This document shows, piece after piece, positions 22,830 to 35,424 of a DNA stretch of 64,000 nucleotides. How positions within the stretch are numbered: position 1 is the first letter of the stretch; every line of letters starts with the position of its first letter. Below the pieces are notes generated by a model, which was not told where the DNA came from, searched no databases, and saw only the letters and a list, made by a program, of their open reading frames with translations. The stretch is from Hygrophila difformis (taxonomy: Eukaryota; Streptophyta; Magnoliopsida; Lamiales; Acanthaceae), in the NCBI GenBank assembly GCA_030278955.1, contig JAOANR010000003.1, forward strand, positions 31,759,227 to 31,823,226. Direction: 5' to 3'. The position numbers were made by a program, and so were the translations under genes.

Positions 22830-25214
22830 AAAGTTCCAAGAGCCCGTGAAGTCAAATGTAATTTAATTAAATAAATTGTTGCACGGGAACCCAATACAAA
22901 TGGACCCAATATTTCGAACCCGAAGTTAAATGGAGATCGGAATAAAATTAAGATAGGAATTCAGAGCCCAAGAATAGCCCGAAAATCGAAGCCCAAGAAC
23001 ATAAGAGGGTAGAAGTCCGAAAGAGAGGAGAAAAGGCCCGATGGATCGCACGACCCGGCCCGACCGAAGTCCAGGCCAAGGCCGCGCGGTCGCCGCGCGA
23101 GGCGAGCCCTTGAACGCGCCACGGGCGCGCCATCTCCCAGAAACGACCCGTGCGAGATTCAATCGCCCGATTTTGGATTTTTCGAGTCGGTTGCATGTCT
23201 TTCGGCCCAAGACTCTCCATATCAGCTCTTGGACGTCCTCAAGACCTTGTGAGTCTATAAAAAGGCCTCTTGACAGTCCCGTACATCCTTTTGAACATCT
23301 TCGAAATTCCACATACCGAAAACCCTAATTCTAAGACATTGGAGGCAAGGAGTCAGCGAAGGAGGCAGTATTTTGGACAAATCCAGAGACTCCCGGGCAT
23401 AGGTGAAGAGTATGGTAAGACGTTATCCACATTTCCTATCCAAATTCTGAACACGAACCTAACTTAGTTCGTTTTTCTTTCTAAACCGCGGTTCGGATCA
23501 AGAAAGAGGAGTACGAAGGATTTCGGGAGACAAACGGTGAACGCGGAGGCCACGACTTTGAATTAGGAGAGCCGTAGAACCATATCAAGTAAGTTGATCC
23601 TTACTTTGGGTTGATGGTGGCTAAAATGTAACCCGAACATAAAGATCTATCAAGAAACCCCATAAAATCTGTCAAAATGGAATTTCATGCGCGCAGTGTT
23701 AGTACTCGAATTTTTCAGACCCTTTAACATACTCAAACGGAAAAACTCAAAACATAAAAAGTGTTCCTAAGACTCTGTTCTATGTTGTGTAAAAAATTCA
23801 TAATTTTTTGTTAGGTTTTGATGCCTGAAATCCGACCCGGTCAAACCTACAACAAAATTGAATCTTGAAATGGTGACAGATTTAGTTTTTGAACTTCTAG
23901 GCTATTTTGACACGATCTAGGCTGAATTAGGACTTGAGTTGAACATGAAATTTTTAGATCTTTGAGTCGTGAATACCTCTATAAAATTTCATAAAGATTG
24001 GAGTTTATTTGATAAGTTAAAAATCAGATCTTTGAAATTTGCTACATTCTGAATTCTGACAGATTTAAGTCTCTGTACAAATTCAAACTTTTGACTCGTT
24101 TCCTTACCCCGGATCGAAAAACTTAAAACACGAAACTTGTTCGCTACAGTGTTTTTGAGCTATTGTAAAATTTTCAGATTTTTCTACCTTGAAATAAAGT
24201 TTTAAACGAGAATGGCGCAGACAGCGACCATATGAAACCTATATGTTTGAGGAAATTGTGAAACTTTTGAAATTGGTCTTTTCTAAATGTACAACGAAAC
24301 TTCTTTTGAAAAATAAAAATGATGTTTTCGAAAATCCCCTTACGACTTGATTAAAAACAAATTAGGGGGTGAGTGCTCTGCAGGGTGCCCTCCTAACTGC
24401 GTCGTGCCTGAATGGACGATGGTGCTAAATATGAGAAATTATGCCAAAACGGCGAGATATATAGGGCCTACACTCTCGGGAGTATCCGTATGGGTGTCCC
24501 GATGCTCCAGAGTGGTACTGGGTATGGCAGATATGGCTGCGGCCGCCGGTTGCCGGCTAAACTTGTTGAGATTGCGATGCAATCGAGAAATATTTGAAAT
24601 ACCTAATTTTGGAGTAACGGGGAAATTAAAAGACTTGAAATTTATTTCTTTTTATTTAATTATGCTTTTAAATCATGTCTTGTAATTAATTTTACCATGT
24701 AAGTTATATTTATGATCATGTGGAATCCATGTTTGAAATTATGCAATTTAATTATTAGTAGTTACATAAATTAAATTGTGAAGTGTATGTATGTTTTCTT
24801 TAAATTAATTGAAGGCTTTAAAACCCCATTATTGTAGGATGGGGATTAACTTACTCAGTATTTTTATACTGACAGTATGGACAGCATGCATGAGTATAGC
24901 ATGCATTGGGCTTTGGGGAAACATTTTTAAATTCTGTTCTTAATTATGACTTGCATAACGGGCCTGTTTAACCCGTGTTTTGGTCATGTTGGCCCCTTTA
25001 CATTCTTTTACATTTCCGCTGCTAGTTAAGTAAATATTACATATGATTTACTCTGATATTTTTGAATTATGTTTATTTTATGGGCTTGTTTAAATATTTT
25101 AAATACTGAAACCCATAGCCTTGCATCTCTCTAGCAAGCTCGAAGAAGTCGTGTCTTGCTAGGGAGGTGTGGCGGTGACATTCCGGCCTGGGTTATCAAT
25201 ATCGGGGTGTTACA
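22830..25214 (+). mobile_element. Element A 5' LTR
   Basis: It matches 40097-41954 from AAAGTTCCAAGAGCCCG onward and ends GGGGTGTTACA at 25214. TATAAAAAG lies at 23256-23264, a GC-rich block at about 23056-23137, and the GGGGGTGAGTGCTCTGCAGG landmark at 24364. The 3' LTR lacks roughly 650 bp that this copy has (between the ACTTAAAAC near 24125 and the AAATTGTGAAGTG near 24773). Confidence 0.88.
23256..23264 (+). promoter_or_regulatory. TATA box of element A 5' LTR
   Basis: TATAAAAAG, conserved at 40613-40620 in the 3' LTR. It lies about 120-200 bases downstream of the GC-rich inverted-repeat block. Confidence 0.65.
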
Positions 25215-25217
25215 AGT

Positions 25218-25230
25218 TGGTATGAGAGCC
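25218..25230 (+). other. Element A primer-binding site (tRNA-iMet, one mismatch)
   Basis: TGGTATGAGAGCC, three bases inside the LTR end. Element B keeps the perfect TGGTATCAGAGCC at the same place. Confidence 0.85.
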
Positions 25231-25654
25231 CGATCATTTTTTAAACTATTATTATTATTATTATTCTTATTATTTTAAAGTATTATTTTTAACCACTATT
25301 TTTAGATGTATTATCTTTAAACTATTTATAGACTCCAACCATTATTATTTTTAAATTAAGGCCCAAATTTTTAAGCCCATAGTATTATTTTAAATTTTAA
25401 AGCCCAATACCTATATTTCTAATATAGTTCCAAAGGTTGTTTATTTTTTACCCAATATAGAGGCCCAAATCATACTACCATTATTTTTAGTCCACCATGG
25501 GAATAAATTTTATTTTTTTTAAAGCCCATGGAAAAATATACTGCATGGATTTATTTTTGGGGGAAAATCATCATTTGCATTTGCATATTGCATTCTCTGC
25601 ACCTAGATGATTAGAAGCTTGACGTATTCTAACTTAGTTTCTTGCTTGCACTAG

Positions 25655-26143
25655 ATGGCTAACCAAAATCAAGACATGATAAACCTAATGGTCAAAATGA
25701 TGAGTGCCTACCTTGATGCTCAACAAAATATACAACAACTGAAACACCGTGTAGCTCAATTGGAGGCAAATCTGCACCATATGGGAAATTTAAGGGAAGC
25801 CGACCACCATCGCATCAATCAACTCGAACATCAAATTCATGACCTCACTGAACTAAACCACAACTTAAATGAGAAGGTCGAAGCTCAGGGGATGGACTTG
25901 ATCCACCTCGCCGACATCATGTTGACTCCCAGTCCTATAGCTGAGTATTGGGCCGAGCCCAATGGATCACAGGCCCCAACTCCCGAAGCCAATAATTCAA
26001 CAGGCCCATTGGTCCATGGACCCTATGGAACCCTTGGACTCTGGCCTCACATGGTTCATCAGCCGGCAAATCCAAGCCCAGTCCCAAGCCCAGTGGAGGA
26101 AGACCTATTAGAGGACCCTGCTACACTGCCGGAAGGAGCTTAG
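25655..26143 (+). CDS. Leader coiled-coil ORF, 162 aa (element A)
   Basis: An intact ORF from ATG to TAG. Residues about 1-95 form a heptad-rich coiled coil (LEANLHHMG, RINQLEHQIHDLTELN). The C-terminal half is Pro/Ser-rich with a conserved GTLGLWPHMV segment and an acidic end. Homologues sit at the same place in element B (35834) and, decayed, in E1 (16410). It lies between primer site and the gag position and is therefore an extra 5' ORF of this chromovirus family. I know of no named domain. AATAAA at 26225 lies downstream. The function is unknown; assembly or RNA binding would be a guess. Confidence 0.7.
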   Translation: MANQNQDMINLMVKMMSAYLDAQQNIQQLKHRVAQLEANLHHMGNLREADHHRINQLEHQIHDLTELNHNLNEKVEAQGMDLIHLADIMLTPSPIAEYWAEPNGSQAPTPEANNSTGPLVHGPYGTLGLWPHMVHQPANPSPVPSPVEEDLLEDPATLPEGA

Positions 26144-26534
26144 ATTTCCTAGATATCATATCTTTTGCTAGTAAATAATTCTATTTTGTACATCCTATCA
26201 CTTGTATCCAAGTTTCTTTTAAGAAATAAAATAAAAGCTTCTGTTAGTTATATATTTAAGAATCTCTAAATTCCAAATATTTTGGTGAAAAAAAAAAACA
26301 AACTACTACGAAATCATGAACAAAGTCAGAAAGAAATCGATCCACATTTCAAGGGACAACAATCAAAACAAATAACCAAGCAGTAATACATACACAACGA
26401 AGTCGTAAACTACGAAAAACACTGAATCACAGTCAGTAGAATCCTCATCATACAACACCATGAGAAAACAACTAAACGAAATACCCCTAGTACAAGCCCT
26501 AAATAATAACGCAAAGGGGAAGGGGGCCGTAAGA
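26144..26534. other. Junction between coiled-coil ORF and antisense cargo
   Basis: This holds AATAAA signals (26225-26235) after the coiled-coil ORF, an A11 tract at 26288-26298, and then what reads as the 3' untranslated region of the minus-strand cargo gene. No gene is seen. Confidence 0.5.
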
Positions 26535-27843
26535 TCACTGGTCTGGAGGTGGAAACTGCCGACGCATATACTCATCCATCTGTCGCATGTAAGCATACAT
26601 GTCGGTCATAGTGGCCTGCTACTCCAGCTGTCTCGTGGTGATCGTGTCCATACGAGCCTGATACAGATCCATCTGAGCATCCAGAGCGTCGTATCGAGCC
26701 TGTCCGGCTGCGAATCCAACATCCATGCTAAGTCGCATCTCCTGCATCATATGCAGCATCTGGGCCATTCCCTGACCCTGTAATGGAACCATGGGGGCGG
26801 AAGTGGCTGCTCCAGAGGAGTGACCAAGATCAAACCACCATCCTCGGGCACCGTTCGAAGTGCGGCCCGAGGTGCTCCACGTCGCAAAGCCGCGCGCCGA
26901 GCGCTGTAGCGCGAAACGAGGTAGTAATCACTCGAGTCTAACTCCTAGGGATCTGTCTCCGGTGTAGTACGGATCCCCTGTGTCGCACAAAGACCACAAA
27001 TTAGGTGGACATGTGTGATCACCCTACTACCTCGGCCTCTGCGCATACCCCTCAAGTTATCCTCAATGCACTCCCCCACATTCACCCTACCGCCTCGGGC
27101 GATAAAGTGAATGGTCTCATATACATGGTCTAAGACGATGTGGCTCCGAGTGATCGGGCGGACGCGTCCTAACCATATCTGAGTAAGAGTACGCCAGGGA
27201 GTGTCCATCATCGTCAACCGCAGCTCATGTCCGTGCTCGGTCCAGGGTGGCACCTCGGCGCATAAGACACCCCACGCAGGTGGGGGTATGCGACCCTCGG
27301 GCTGTGGCCGGACACGCCCTCGTCGGGTAGGCAAAGATATAGGTTGATCGCCCGAGCACTGAATTCTAGATAGCGACCGCGAACCCAAACACAGGACCAG
27401 TCATTATGCTCCCCTAGACTGCCTATATTGGTGATAACCTCCATAGCAAGATACCCCAAGGCAATGCCCTCAGGATGGCGCGCAAGTCCAGTCCACTAGA
27501 GATGATCCAAAACTGCCCGGACCCTATCATCATCCACCTGATGGGGGTGGATGCCTCTCTCCAGAACATAAGTCCGGTTCCTGCGAAGCTCGTCCAAGTA
27601 GAACTCCTGAGCGGCCATCGTCGCAAACCGATGTCTGTCGTGTCTACGAGGACGCTCCTCGTAGAGAAGATTCTTGAGTCTCGGGCCCCGCCCCTCCTCC
27701 TCCTCCTCGGACTCACTCTCATCTACATCCAGCATTGCCGGAGCAGCGGTACTAGAGCCAGCCTCGTCATGCCGGGTATCCCGTCTCTTGGCCCCCGGAG
27801 GGCACATGAGAGATGCCAAAACGATCCACATGAAGAGTAACAT
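26535..27843 (-). pseudogene. Antisense PF20167-type ORF in element A (broken)
   Basis: The start ATG at 27843 lies directly after a splice acceptor (TTTTTGCAG, G, ATG). The protein has an Arg/acidic N-terminus (PGAKRRDTRHDE, then a Glu run) and then a domain like the plant transposon-associated family PF20167: RGIHPHQVDDDRVRAVLDHL, WVRGRYLEFSARAINLYLCLPDEG and RGGRVNVGECIEDNLRG...VITHVHLICGL. A coil-like tail follows (ARYDALDAQMDLYQARMDT). Damage: TAG near 27495, a frameshift near 27300, a stop near 26943 and a TAG near 26630. The orientation is opposite to the host retrotransposon. The family name is my recognition, unaided by search. Confidence 0.75.
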
Positions 27844-27844
27844 C

Positions 27845-28471
27845 CTGCAAAAATACCCAATATCAATTATAAAGCTACAACCCTCATGCTCGGCATCAAG
27901 CAGAATTACACAGAAAAACCTCAATATATGCTCCAACATGAATAATCCATAAAAACATCAAGCCCGATCATTCATGATCATCAAACGGAAGGTAATCCCA
28001 ATAAAGAATATATCAAGACAAATTCCAAAATTTTTGTGACATTTCGTCGAACAGATTATTTGCACAATAAACCAAGTACTAAATTCACTTACAAAATTCA
28101 TGAAAGTTGTCCACAAATTGAAACAATCACTCAAGCAACAACCCATAATCACAATAAGCAACAAACAACGACGATCAACTTAATCTCAAGGCCACATTGT
28201 CAATCAAAATTTGAAATTTGCATATTCTTCCTAAATATACAAAATCCAGCAAGAAACTACCAAGAACATACATACATTACTGCATAAACTCATACAAATC
28301 AACAAAAATAACATCAATTATTACACATACTCGCTAATTTGCACAAATAAAGCCTAAAAGTAGCAAATCCCCAATTCTTACACATAAACCTTAACTCCTA
28401 AATTCGCCCCAAAATCGAACCAACCAAGGCATAGAAACTGAAATTAGTAAGTAATAGAGGTAGATTTATAC
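27845..28471 (-). other. 5' intron of the element A cargo gene
   Basis: On the minus strand AAG, GTATAAATC (donor at 28471) runs to TTTTTGCAG (acceptor at 27845), 627 bp, AT-rich and without coding potential. Element B has the same intron with 597 bp. Being antisense, it would not be removed from the retrotransposon's own genomic RNA. Confidence 0.65.
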
Positions 28472-28652
28472 CTTACTTAGCAAATTCTGGACTGAAATAA
28501 GGAGAAATGGGATGGAAGGCGCCGAATTTGGGAGAAGAACACTTCGTGTCTTGGAAATGAGAGGGAAATGAGGTGAGGCTCGCGCACCCCACCCCGCGAG
28601 CCCTTTTTTATCAACCTGGGACGGCCGCGCGGTCCCGACGCGGGATCGGCCC
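28472..28652 (-). promoter_or_regulatory. Cargo gene 5' exon and GC-rich promoter block (element A)
   Basis: A C/T-rich 5' untranslated exon, then hairpin GCTCGCGC / GCGAGCC (about 28588-28608) and GGCCGCGCGGTCC (about 28622-28635). The block continues beyond element B at 38800-38818 (GCACCGCGCGGGCTGCGG). It matches the promoter of the element B cargo at 33507-33593. Confidence 0.6.
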
Positions 28653-31172
28653 TGTAACACCCCGGTTTTTGGTCACCCAGGTCGGGATGTCACCGCCACA
28701 CCTCCCTAGCAAGACACGGTTTCTCCGAACTTTCTAAAGAGATGCAAGGCTAGGTATTGCAGAATTTAAAAGTATTTAAAAGCATTCAAAACAGCCCATA
28801 CAATATAAGTTTGAAAATAATATCATAATGCAGCGGAAAACAATATCAGAGTGTATGTTTTGCAGCGGAAAATGTTAATAGGGCCAACATGGCCAAAACA
28901 CGGGTTAAACAGGCCCGTTCATACTACAGTCTAATGCAAGAATTTAAATATAAAAGTTTCCCAAAATCCCATGCATGTACGTGCTCATGTTCATTCCACA
29001 TACTCTGTAAGAAAAAAGAAATAAATGGTTTGGTCAGCACAACTTGCTGAGTAAGTTAATACAGACATGGTCGTGGGGTTTTAAAGCCATTAATTAATAT
29101 TTGAATAGAAGCATGATAATAAATCATAAATAATTCAATTTAGTTATCTAACCAATTTGCATAATTAATTCATGGCACTAATCCATAATACATTTAACAT
29201 AATTTAAATAAAAGTCATAATTAATTTAAATAAAGCATTTAATAATATAAAAAGACAATAAATAAATATTTAACTATCCCCATTACTCCCAAGATTTAGT
29301 ATTTCAAGTATTTCACGATTGCATTGCAATCTCGTCTAATTTAGCCGGAAGCCGACGGCCGCAGCCGTATCTGCCATACCCAGTACCACTTCGGAGCCTC
29401 GGGAAACCCATATGGATATTCACGAGAGTGTAGGCCATATATCTCATGCCATTTTGGCAACACATCTCCAAATTTCACGCGGGTCACCGTCGTCCATAAA
29501 GGCACGAAGTGAATCGTTAGGATGGCACCCTGCAGAGCACTCACCCCCTAATTTTAAAAGATCAAGTTCGTAAAGGAGATTTCCTAAATTTCAGATTTCA
29601 TGTATTTATTTCAAAGAGTCTTCTACTCGTTAAACCTTAAAGGCTGGTTTCACCGTATCAACAAGATTTCAAGATTTGACTCGGTCAACCGCAGTTTACT
29701 TCAAAATTCATTAAAAATCGAGTTTTAATCCAAAAATTCTGAACTTTTACCAGTAACTTGAAAACACATAGATGAACAAGTTTCATGTTTTACGGTTTCC
29801 AATCCGAGGTACGGAAATAGGTGAGAAATGTCAATCTTTAACACGATGATATTCTGTCCGAAAATTATAACACCAGTTTCAAGATTTCAAGATCTACCAT
29901 AGCAAACTAACTCCAAATTTGATGACATTTTACAGAGAGATACCTAAGACATATATCTACAACTTCCATGTTCGGCTAAAGTTCTGAATCGGTCTAGATC
30001 TAATGTCAAAAACGTCATCAAGTTCGAACCTAAGTTCTGTCCAGATTTCAAGATTCAAATTCAAGGCAGTTCGGTTTGAGAACGAATTCAGATAACAAAT
30101 CATAACGAAGAATTATGAAATTTTTACAGTAGCTAGAATAATGTCTTAGGCACATTTTTTGTGTTTTAAGTTTTCTCGTTTGAATAGGTTTAAGGGTTCG
30201 GAAAAATCAAGCAAAAACGCTGCGCCGTTAAAGATTTCGTTTTGACAGATTTTATGTTCTTGGTTTAAATCGTTAGATCAAGTGTATTTTAGATTCTCCC
30301 AAAACCATGTAAGATTAACTTACTGATTGTTGGGCGTCCGGGAGCGTCGATTCGGAGGCGTGGCTTCCAGTCCACCGTTTATCTTCTCCGTCGTCGGGTT
30401 CTTCGTTCTAGATCCGATTCGGGGCGTAGAGAAGAAAAAGAATGAAGTTAGAATCCGTTTTTGGATTGAGAACGTGAAAGACTGAATGGACCAGAACTTA
30501 CCACAACGTTGGAGATCTTCCGGATTCGTCCAAAACAGTCTCGCCTTGGTTTCGTGCCTCCGACGACTCCGGGGTTAGGGTTTTCGAACGTATAGAGAGT
30601 ATAGATGTTTTGAAAAGTGTTCGGGGCTGACAAGAGGTGTTATTTATAGATAGGCATGACCTAGGGACGTCCAAGGTCGGCCTTGGTGAGTCTTGAGCCG
30701 AAAGGAATACAACCGAAGTCGGAAAATCCGGATTCGGGCGAGTGAATCTCGCAACGGGCAAATCTGTAGGCTGGCGCGGGCGTGGCGCGCCGTTTAGCCA
30801 CTGACCACTCGGCCACCGCGCGGCTGCCGCCTGGACTTCGGTGCGGGTGAGTCGTGCGATCCGTCGTGCTTTTCCTCCTCTCTTTCGGACTTCTATCCCT
30901 CCATGTTCTCGGATTCGGATTTCCGTGGTATCTTCGGGTTCCTATTTCCTCTCTAAATTTTTACTCGGGTCTAAATGCATGTTTGGACTCGAATTCTCGA
31001 GTTCAATGGTGTCGGGTTTTGGTGTACAATTTATTCGATTAAATTGTCTTGCGTATTGGAACTTTGCTTCCTTTTTAGATTCGACTTCATTTCTCATTTT
31101 TTCTCTCTTTATTTATTTAGTGTATTTATTTATTATTTATTTATTTATTGTTTATTTATTTATTGTTTATTT
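28653..31172 (-). mobile_element. Element B 3' LTR
   Basis: It matches 36247-38794 closely. Its first 35 or so bases and the 3' untranslated region are missing: the ATTTATTTAC run at 31172 joins directly to the AGTTATGTCCCCATAACTG palindrome at the pol end. The TATA box TATAAATA (minus) is at 30641-30648 and the GC-rich block at about 30770-30870. Confidence 0.88.
30641..30648 (-). promoter_or_regulatory. TATA box of element B 3' LTR
   Basis: TATAAATA on the minus strand, conserved at 38230-38237 in the 5' LTR and in both LTRs of element C. Confidence 0.6.
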
Positions 31173-31180
31173 ATTTACAG

Positions 31181-33470
31181 TTATGTCCCCATAACTGTGT
31201 CTTCGTCGGTTTGGAACAGTGTCGGGTATCGCTCTGTCATGTCGGATTCCAATTCCCAAGTTGCCGTCTCACTTTCATGGTTTGACCAAAGAACCTTGAC
31301 CATCTTGACGGTCTTATTTCTCGTTACTCGCTCGTTAACGTCTAGAATTCTCACTGGGACTTCTTCGTAAGTCAGATCGTCATCAGGTTCGATCACTTCC
31401 GGTTGAAGTACATGTGTCGGGTCCGGCACATATTTCTTTAGTTGCGAGACATGGAAGACATTATGAACTCGGTCTAATTGCGGTGGTAAAGCCAGTCGGT
31501 AGGCTAGATTTCCGACTCGTTCTAGAATTTCATAAGGTCCTATGTATCGAGGACTCAACTTCCCTCGTTTGCCAAAGCGCATCACCCCCTTCATGGGTGA
31601 TATCTTTAGCATGACCCTATCTCCCACTTGAAATTCTAGGTCTCGTCGTCTCACGTCAGCATAACCCTTTTGACGGTCTTGAGCGGCTTTCATTTTCCCT
31701 TGAATCACCTTTATTTGTTGAGCCAGTTCTTTGACAAGTTGTGGTCCTACTACCACTGACTTTTCGTTTTCTTCCCAACTCAACGGGCTTCGGCACTTTC
31801 GTCCATACAACACCTCGAAAGGTGCCATGCCAATGCTAGCATGGTAGCTATTATTATAGGAAAATTCGATTAAAGATAAATGAGATTCCCAATTTCCCTT
31901 AAATTCCAACACACATGCTCTCAGCATGTCTTCTAGTGTTTGGATCGTTCTCTCGGTTTGTCCATCCGTCATTGGGTGGAAGGTGCTCATTTTAATTTGA
32001 GTACCGAGAGCTTTTTGTAACTCTGTCAAAATGAGAGACAAATCAACTGTCTCTGTCGGATATGATGTCATGTGGTACTCCATGTCTTCGTACCACATTA
32101 TCAACGTAGGCTCGGGCCAATTGGTCTATAGTCCACGTGTCCTTCATCGGGATAAATATGGCTGTCTTCGTTAGCCTATCCACAATCACCCAAATCTTGT
32201 TCATGCCTTTAGGTGATCAGGGTAATCCCGAGACAAAGTCCATCGAGATGCTATCCCACTTCCAACTTGGAATCTCTAGTGGTTGCATCAACCCTAAGGG
32301 TTTATGTCTCACTGCCTTAACCCTTTGGCAGGTGAGGCATTTCGCCACGAAGTTTGCCACTTCCTTCTTCATTCCCGGCCACCAATAGATCTTCTTCAGA
32401 TCTTTGTAAAGTTTGTCACCTCCGGGATGCATGGAATATGGCGTGTTATGTCCTTCTTCCATCAACCTTTGCTTCAACTCGGCACACTTCTGGGGCACGC
32501 ACCATCTCCCCTTGAAGCGAATGCTTCCATCCTTGTGGATAGCAAATCCTAGTGCCTTACCCTCGGCAATATACGCCTTTATCTTCTCGAGTTTCGCATC
32601 GCCCGGTTGAGCGAGCTTAATCTCGTCCAATATTGGAGTTTCTACGACCATGGCGTTGATCGTTTCACTTACTGTGCCCGGATGCATAAGCTCTACATCT
32701 AATCTCGCCAAATCCATGTACAATTCCGGCGGAATTACCAACGAGTTCGTCACATGTTGGGTCCTCCGGCTTAGGGCATCGGCTACCACATTCGCCTTCC
32801 CTTCGTGGTAGGATATTTCCAAGTCATAGTCTTTAATAAGTTCCAACCACCTTCGTTGTCCTAAATTCAACTCCTTCTGAGTGAATATATATTTCAAACT
32901 CTTGTGGTCGGTGAACATTCGACACTTTCGCCCATAAAGATAATGTTTCCATATCTTTAGAGCGAAAACGACTGCTGCCAACTCCAGGTCATGTGTCGGG
33001 TAATTCTCCTCATGAGGTTTTAGTTGGCATGATGCATATGCTACGACTCTCGAGTCTTGCATCAAAATGCAACCTAGGCCTTCCTTCGAAACATTGCTAT
33101 AAACTTCGAAGTCACCATTCTCTGATGGTAGTGTCAATACGGGTGTCGTTGTGAGTCGTTTCTTCAACTCTTGAAACGCAGCTTCACACGCTTCGATCCA
33201 CTCGTATTTGACTCCTTTCTTCAGTAGCTGGGTTAAAGGACGTGCGATTTTCGAAAAATCCTTTACGAAACGTCTATAGTATCCAGCCAATCCAAGGAAA
33301 CTCCTTATTTCCGTTGGACTTGTCGGCGCTACCCATTCGGTTATGGTAGAACTTTCGCCGTATCCACTGAGACTCCATCAACGGATAGTATATGTCCAAG
33401 AAATGCTACCTCCTTCAACCAAAAATCGCATTTGGACAATTTGCCGTGTCGTTGATTGTGTAGAATATTG
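31181..33470 (-). pseudogene. pol: Element B pol remnant: RT end, RNase H, integrase, chromodomain
   Basis: In order: the RT C-terminus ([17 protein letters not shown], in another frame, about 33470-33345), RNase H ([55 protein letters not shown]), the integrase HHCC zinc motif ([18 protein letters not shown]...CLTCQR), the integrase core and a C-terminal chromodomain (YEEVPVRILD; VKVLWSNHESETATWE). It ends VMGT. Defects: a frameshift near 33340, a stop at 32217-32219, and frame loss in the core near 32030-32110. The first catalytic Asp of RNase H reads Asn ([11 protein letters not shown]). The chromodomain places it in the Del/Tekay-like chromoviruses; the clade is an inference. Confidence 0.88.
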
Positions 33471-33479
33471 GGAGATAAA

Positions 33480-33695
33480 AAAAAATAAATAAATAAAACC
33501 TTTTTCGTGGCCCGCGCGGTGTCCGTGCGGCGGCGCGCGGCGACCGCGCGGCCACGACAGATCGGGAAAACGGGCTCGCGCCCCGCGCGAGCCATTTCAC
33601 TCCTTCCCACATCCGAAACCACTTTCAATTTGCTCTCAAATTCGCTTTCCCGTTTTCGAATTCTCCTGTTTCCGAGTTCGATTTTGCTTTGCAAG
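33480..33695 (+). promoter_or_regulatory. Cargo promoter block and 5' exon (element B)
   Basis: Nested GC-rich inverted repeats: outer GTGGCCCGCGCGGT (33507-33520) with ACCGCGCGGCCAC (33543-33555), an inner degenerate pair, then GGCTCGCGC / GCGCGAGCC (33573-33593). A C/T-rich untranslated exon follows and ends AAG before the intron donor at 33696. Confidence 0.6.
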
Positions 33696-34292
33696 GTATA
33701 TATCTACTACTTCTACTTGTCAATTTCAGTTTTTACGCTTTGAATCGCTTGATTTTTGGACGGATCTCAAGATTAGGGTTTATGAGTTAGAATTGGGGAT
33801 TTATGATTTCTAGACTTAATTCGCGCGAATTAGCGAGTTTATGTGATACTTGATGCTATTTTAGTTGTTTAGGAAGTATTTGTGCAACAATGTATACCTA
33901 GTTTTGGGAAATTTTTACTAGATTCTTGGTTTTAGGAAGAATATGAAATTCCCGATTTGTATTGGTATTGCGGCCATGAGAAAGAGTTCATTGTGTTGTT
34001 TTGTGCCACATTATGATGATGAGTTGTTGCCTAGGCAATCGTTTCTATTTGGGGATGATTCCCATGTATTTGTAAGTAAGCTTTGAATTTGGTTTATTGC
34101 GCACATAGCGTGTTTGACTAAATGTCCCAAAGAGTTTTGGGATTTGTTTGGACGTATTCTTTGTTTGGTTATCCCCTTGGATTGCTCGTGTTAGAGACTA
34201 CACTTCATGTTCTTGCGTTTTTCTGTCCTATACTTGGTACAGTCGTTGTGTAGGATTTAACCTTATATTTGGTATTGGTTGGGTATTTGCAG
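33696..34292 (+). other. 5' intron of the element B cargo gene
   Basis: Donor AAG, GTATATATC; acceptor GGGTATTTGCAG; 597 bp. It matches in position and ends the 627-bp intron in element A. Confidence 0.65.
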
Positions 34293-34293
34293 G

Positions 34294-35424
34294 ATGCTGC
34301 TTTTCCTGTGGGTTGTCTGGGCGTCTCTTATGGTTCTTCCGGGGGCCAAGAGACGAGCCACTCGGCGTGACGCAGCTGGCCCTAGTACTGCTGCTCCGGT
34401 GATGCCGGATACTGACGATAGTGAGTCTGAGGGGGTCGAGGAGCAGAGGGGTCCGAGACTCAGGGGTCTTCCTGACGAGGTGCGTCCCCGCCGACACGAT
34501 AGGTATCGGTTTGCGACGATGGCTTCACAGGAGTTCTATTTCGACGAGCTTCGTTGGAACAGGGGTTATGTTCCGGAGAGAGGCATGTATCCTCGTCATT
34601 TAGACGATGACAGGGTTAGGGCGGTTTTGGACCATCTTAAATGGACTGGACTCTCGCGCCATCCCAAGGGCATTGCTTCTGGTTATTTAGCTATGGAGGT
34701 CATAGCCAACATTGGCGGTCTTGGGGAGAACAGCGACTTATCTCAAGTCTGGGTTCGTGGTCGCTACCTAGATTTCAGTGCTCAGGCGATCAACGTCTAC
34801 TTCGGTCTCCCTGACGACGGCGTATTTCAGCCACAGCCTGAGGGTCGTATACCCGCACTGAGGTGGCGCCTCGACTAGAGCACGGTCACGAGCTGCGGCT
34901 GGCGACGATGGACACACCGTGGCGTGAGCTTGCGCAGATATGGTTAGGGCGCGTCCGGCCGATTACCCGGAGCCACATCGTCCTAGATCATGTCTAATGA
35001 GACCATTTGCTTTATCGCCCGAGGTGGTAGGGTGAATGTTGGGGCTTGTATCACGGATAATATGAGGGGTATGCGCCGAGGACGAGGGAGTAGGGTGATC
35101 ACTCATGTTCACCTTATTTGTGGTTTGTATGCGGCTCAGGGGATCCGTACGACACCGGAGACGGATCCTTACGAGTTAGCTGCTGGTGACTACTACCGTA
35201 TCCCTACCTACGCTGCTCGACGCGGTGCTTTGCGATAGGGAGCTCCTCGGGCTGTCCTTCGCCCGGAGCCCGATGGTGATGGTTTGATTCTAGTTGTTCC
35301 TCCTGAGCAGCCACCTCCACCTCCCGTGGTTCCCCAGCAGGATCCGGAGATGCCGCAGATACTTCAGATGATGCAGGGTATGCGGCTTAGTATATTTGCT
35401 GGGTTCGCAGCCGGGCGGACCATG
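34294..35424 (+). pseudogene. PF20167-type cargo ORF in element B (broken)
   Basis: ATG directly after the splice acceptor (MLLFLWVVWASLM, a hydrophobic start, then PGAKRRATRRD). The domain regions are the same as in element A: RGMYPRHLDDDRVRAVLDHL, WVRGRYLDFSAQAINVYFGLPDDG and RGGRVNVGACITDNMRG...VITHVHLICGLYAAQGI. A small deletion near 34855 shifts the frame (stop at 34876-34878), a stop occurs near 34997, and another at 35236-35238. Its 3' end is cut near 35420, fused to the antisense coiled-coil ORF. The parent protein's role is unknown; members of this family are scattered in plant genomes within transposable elements. Confidence 0.75.
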
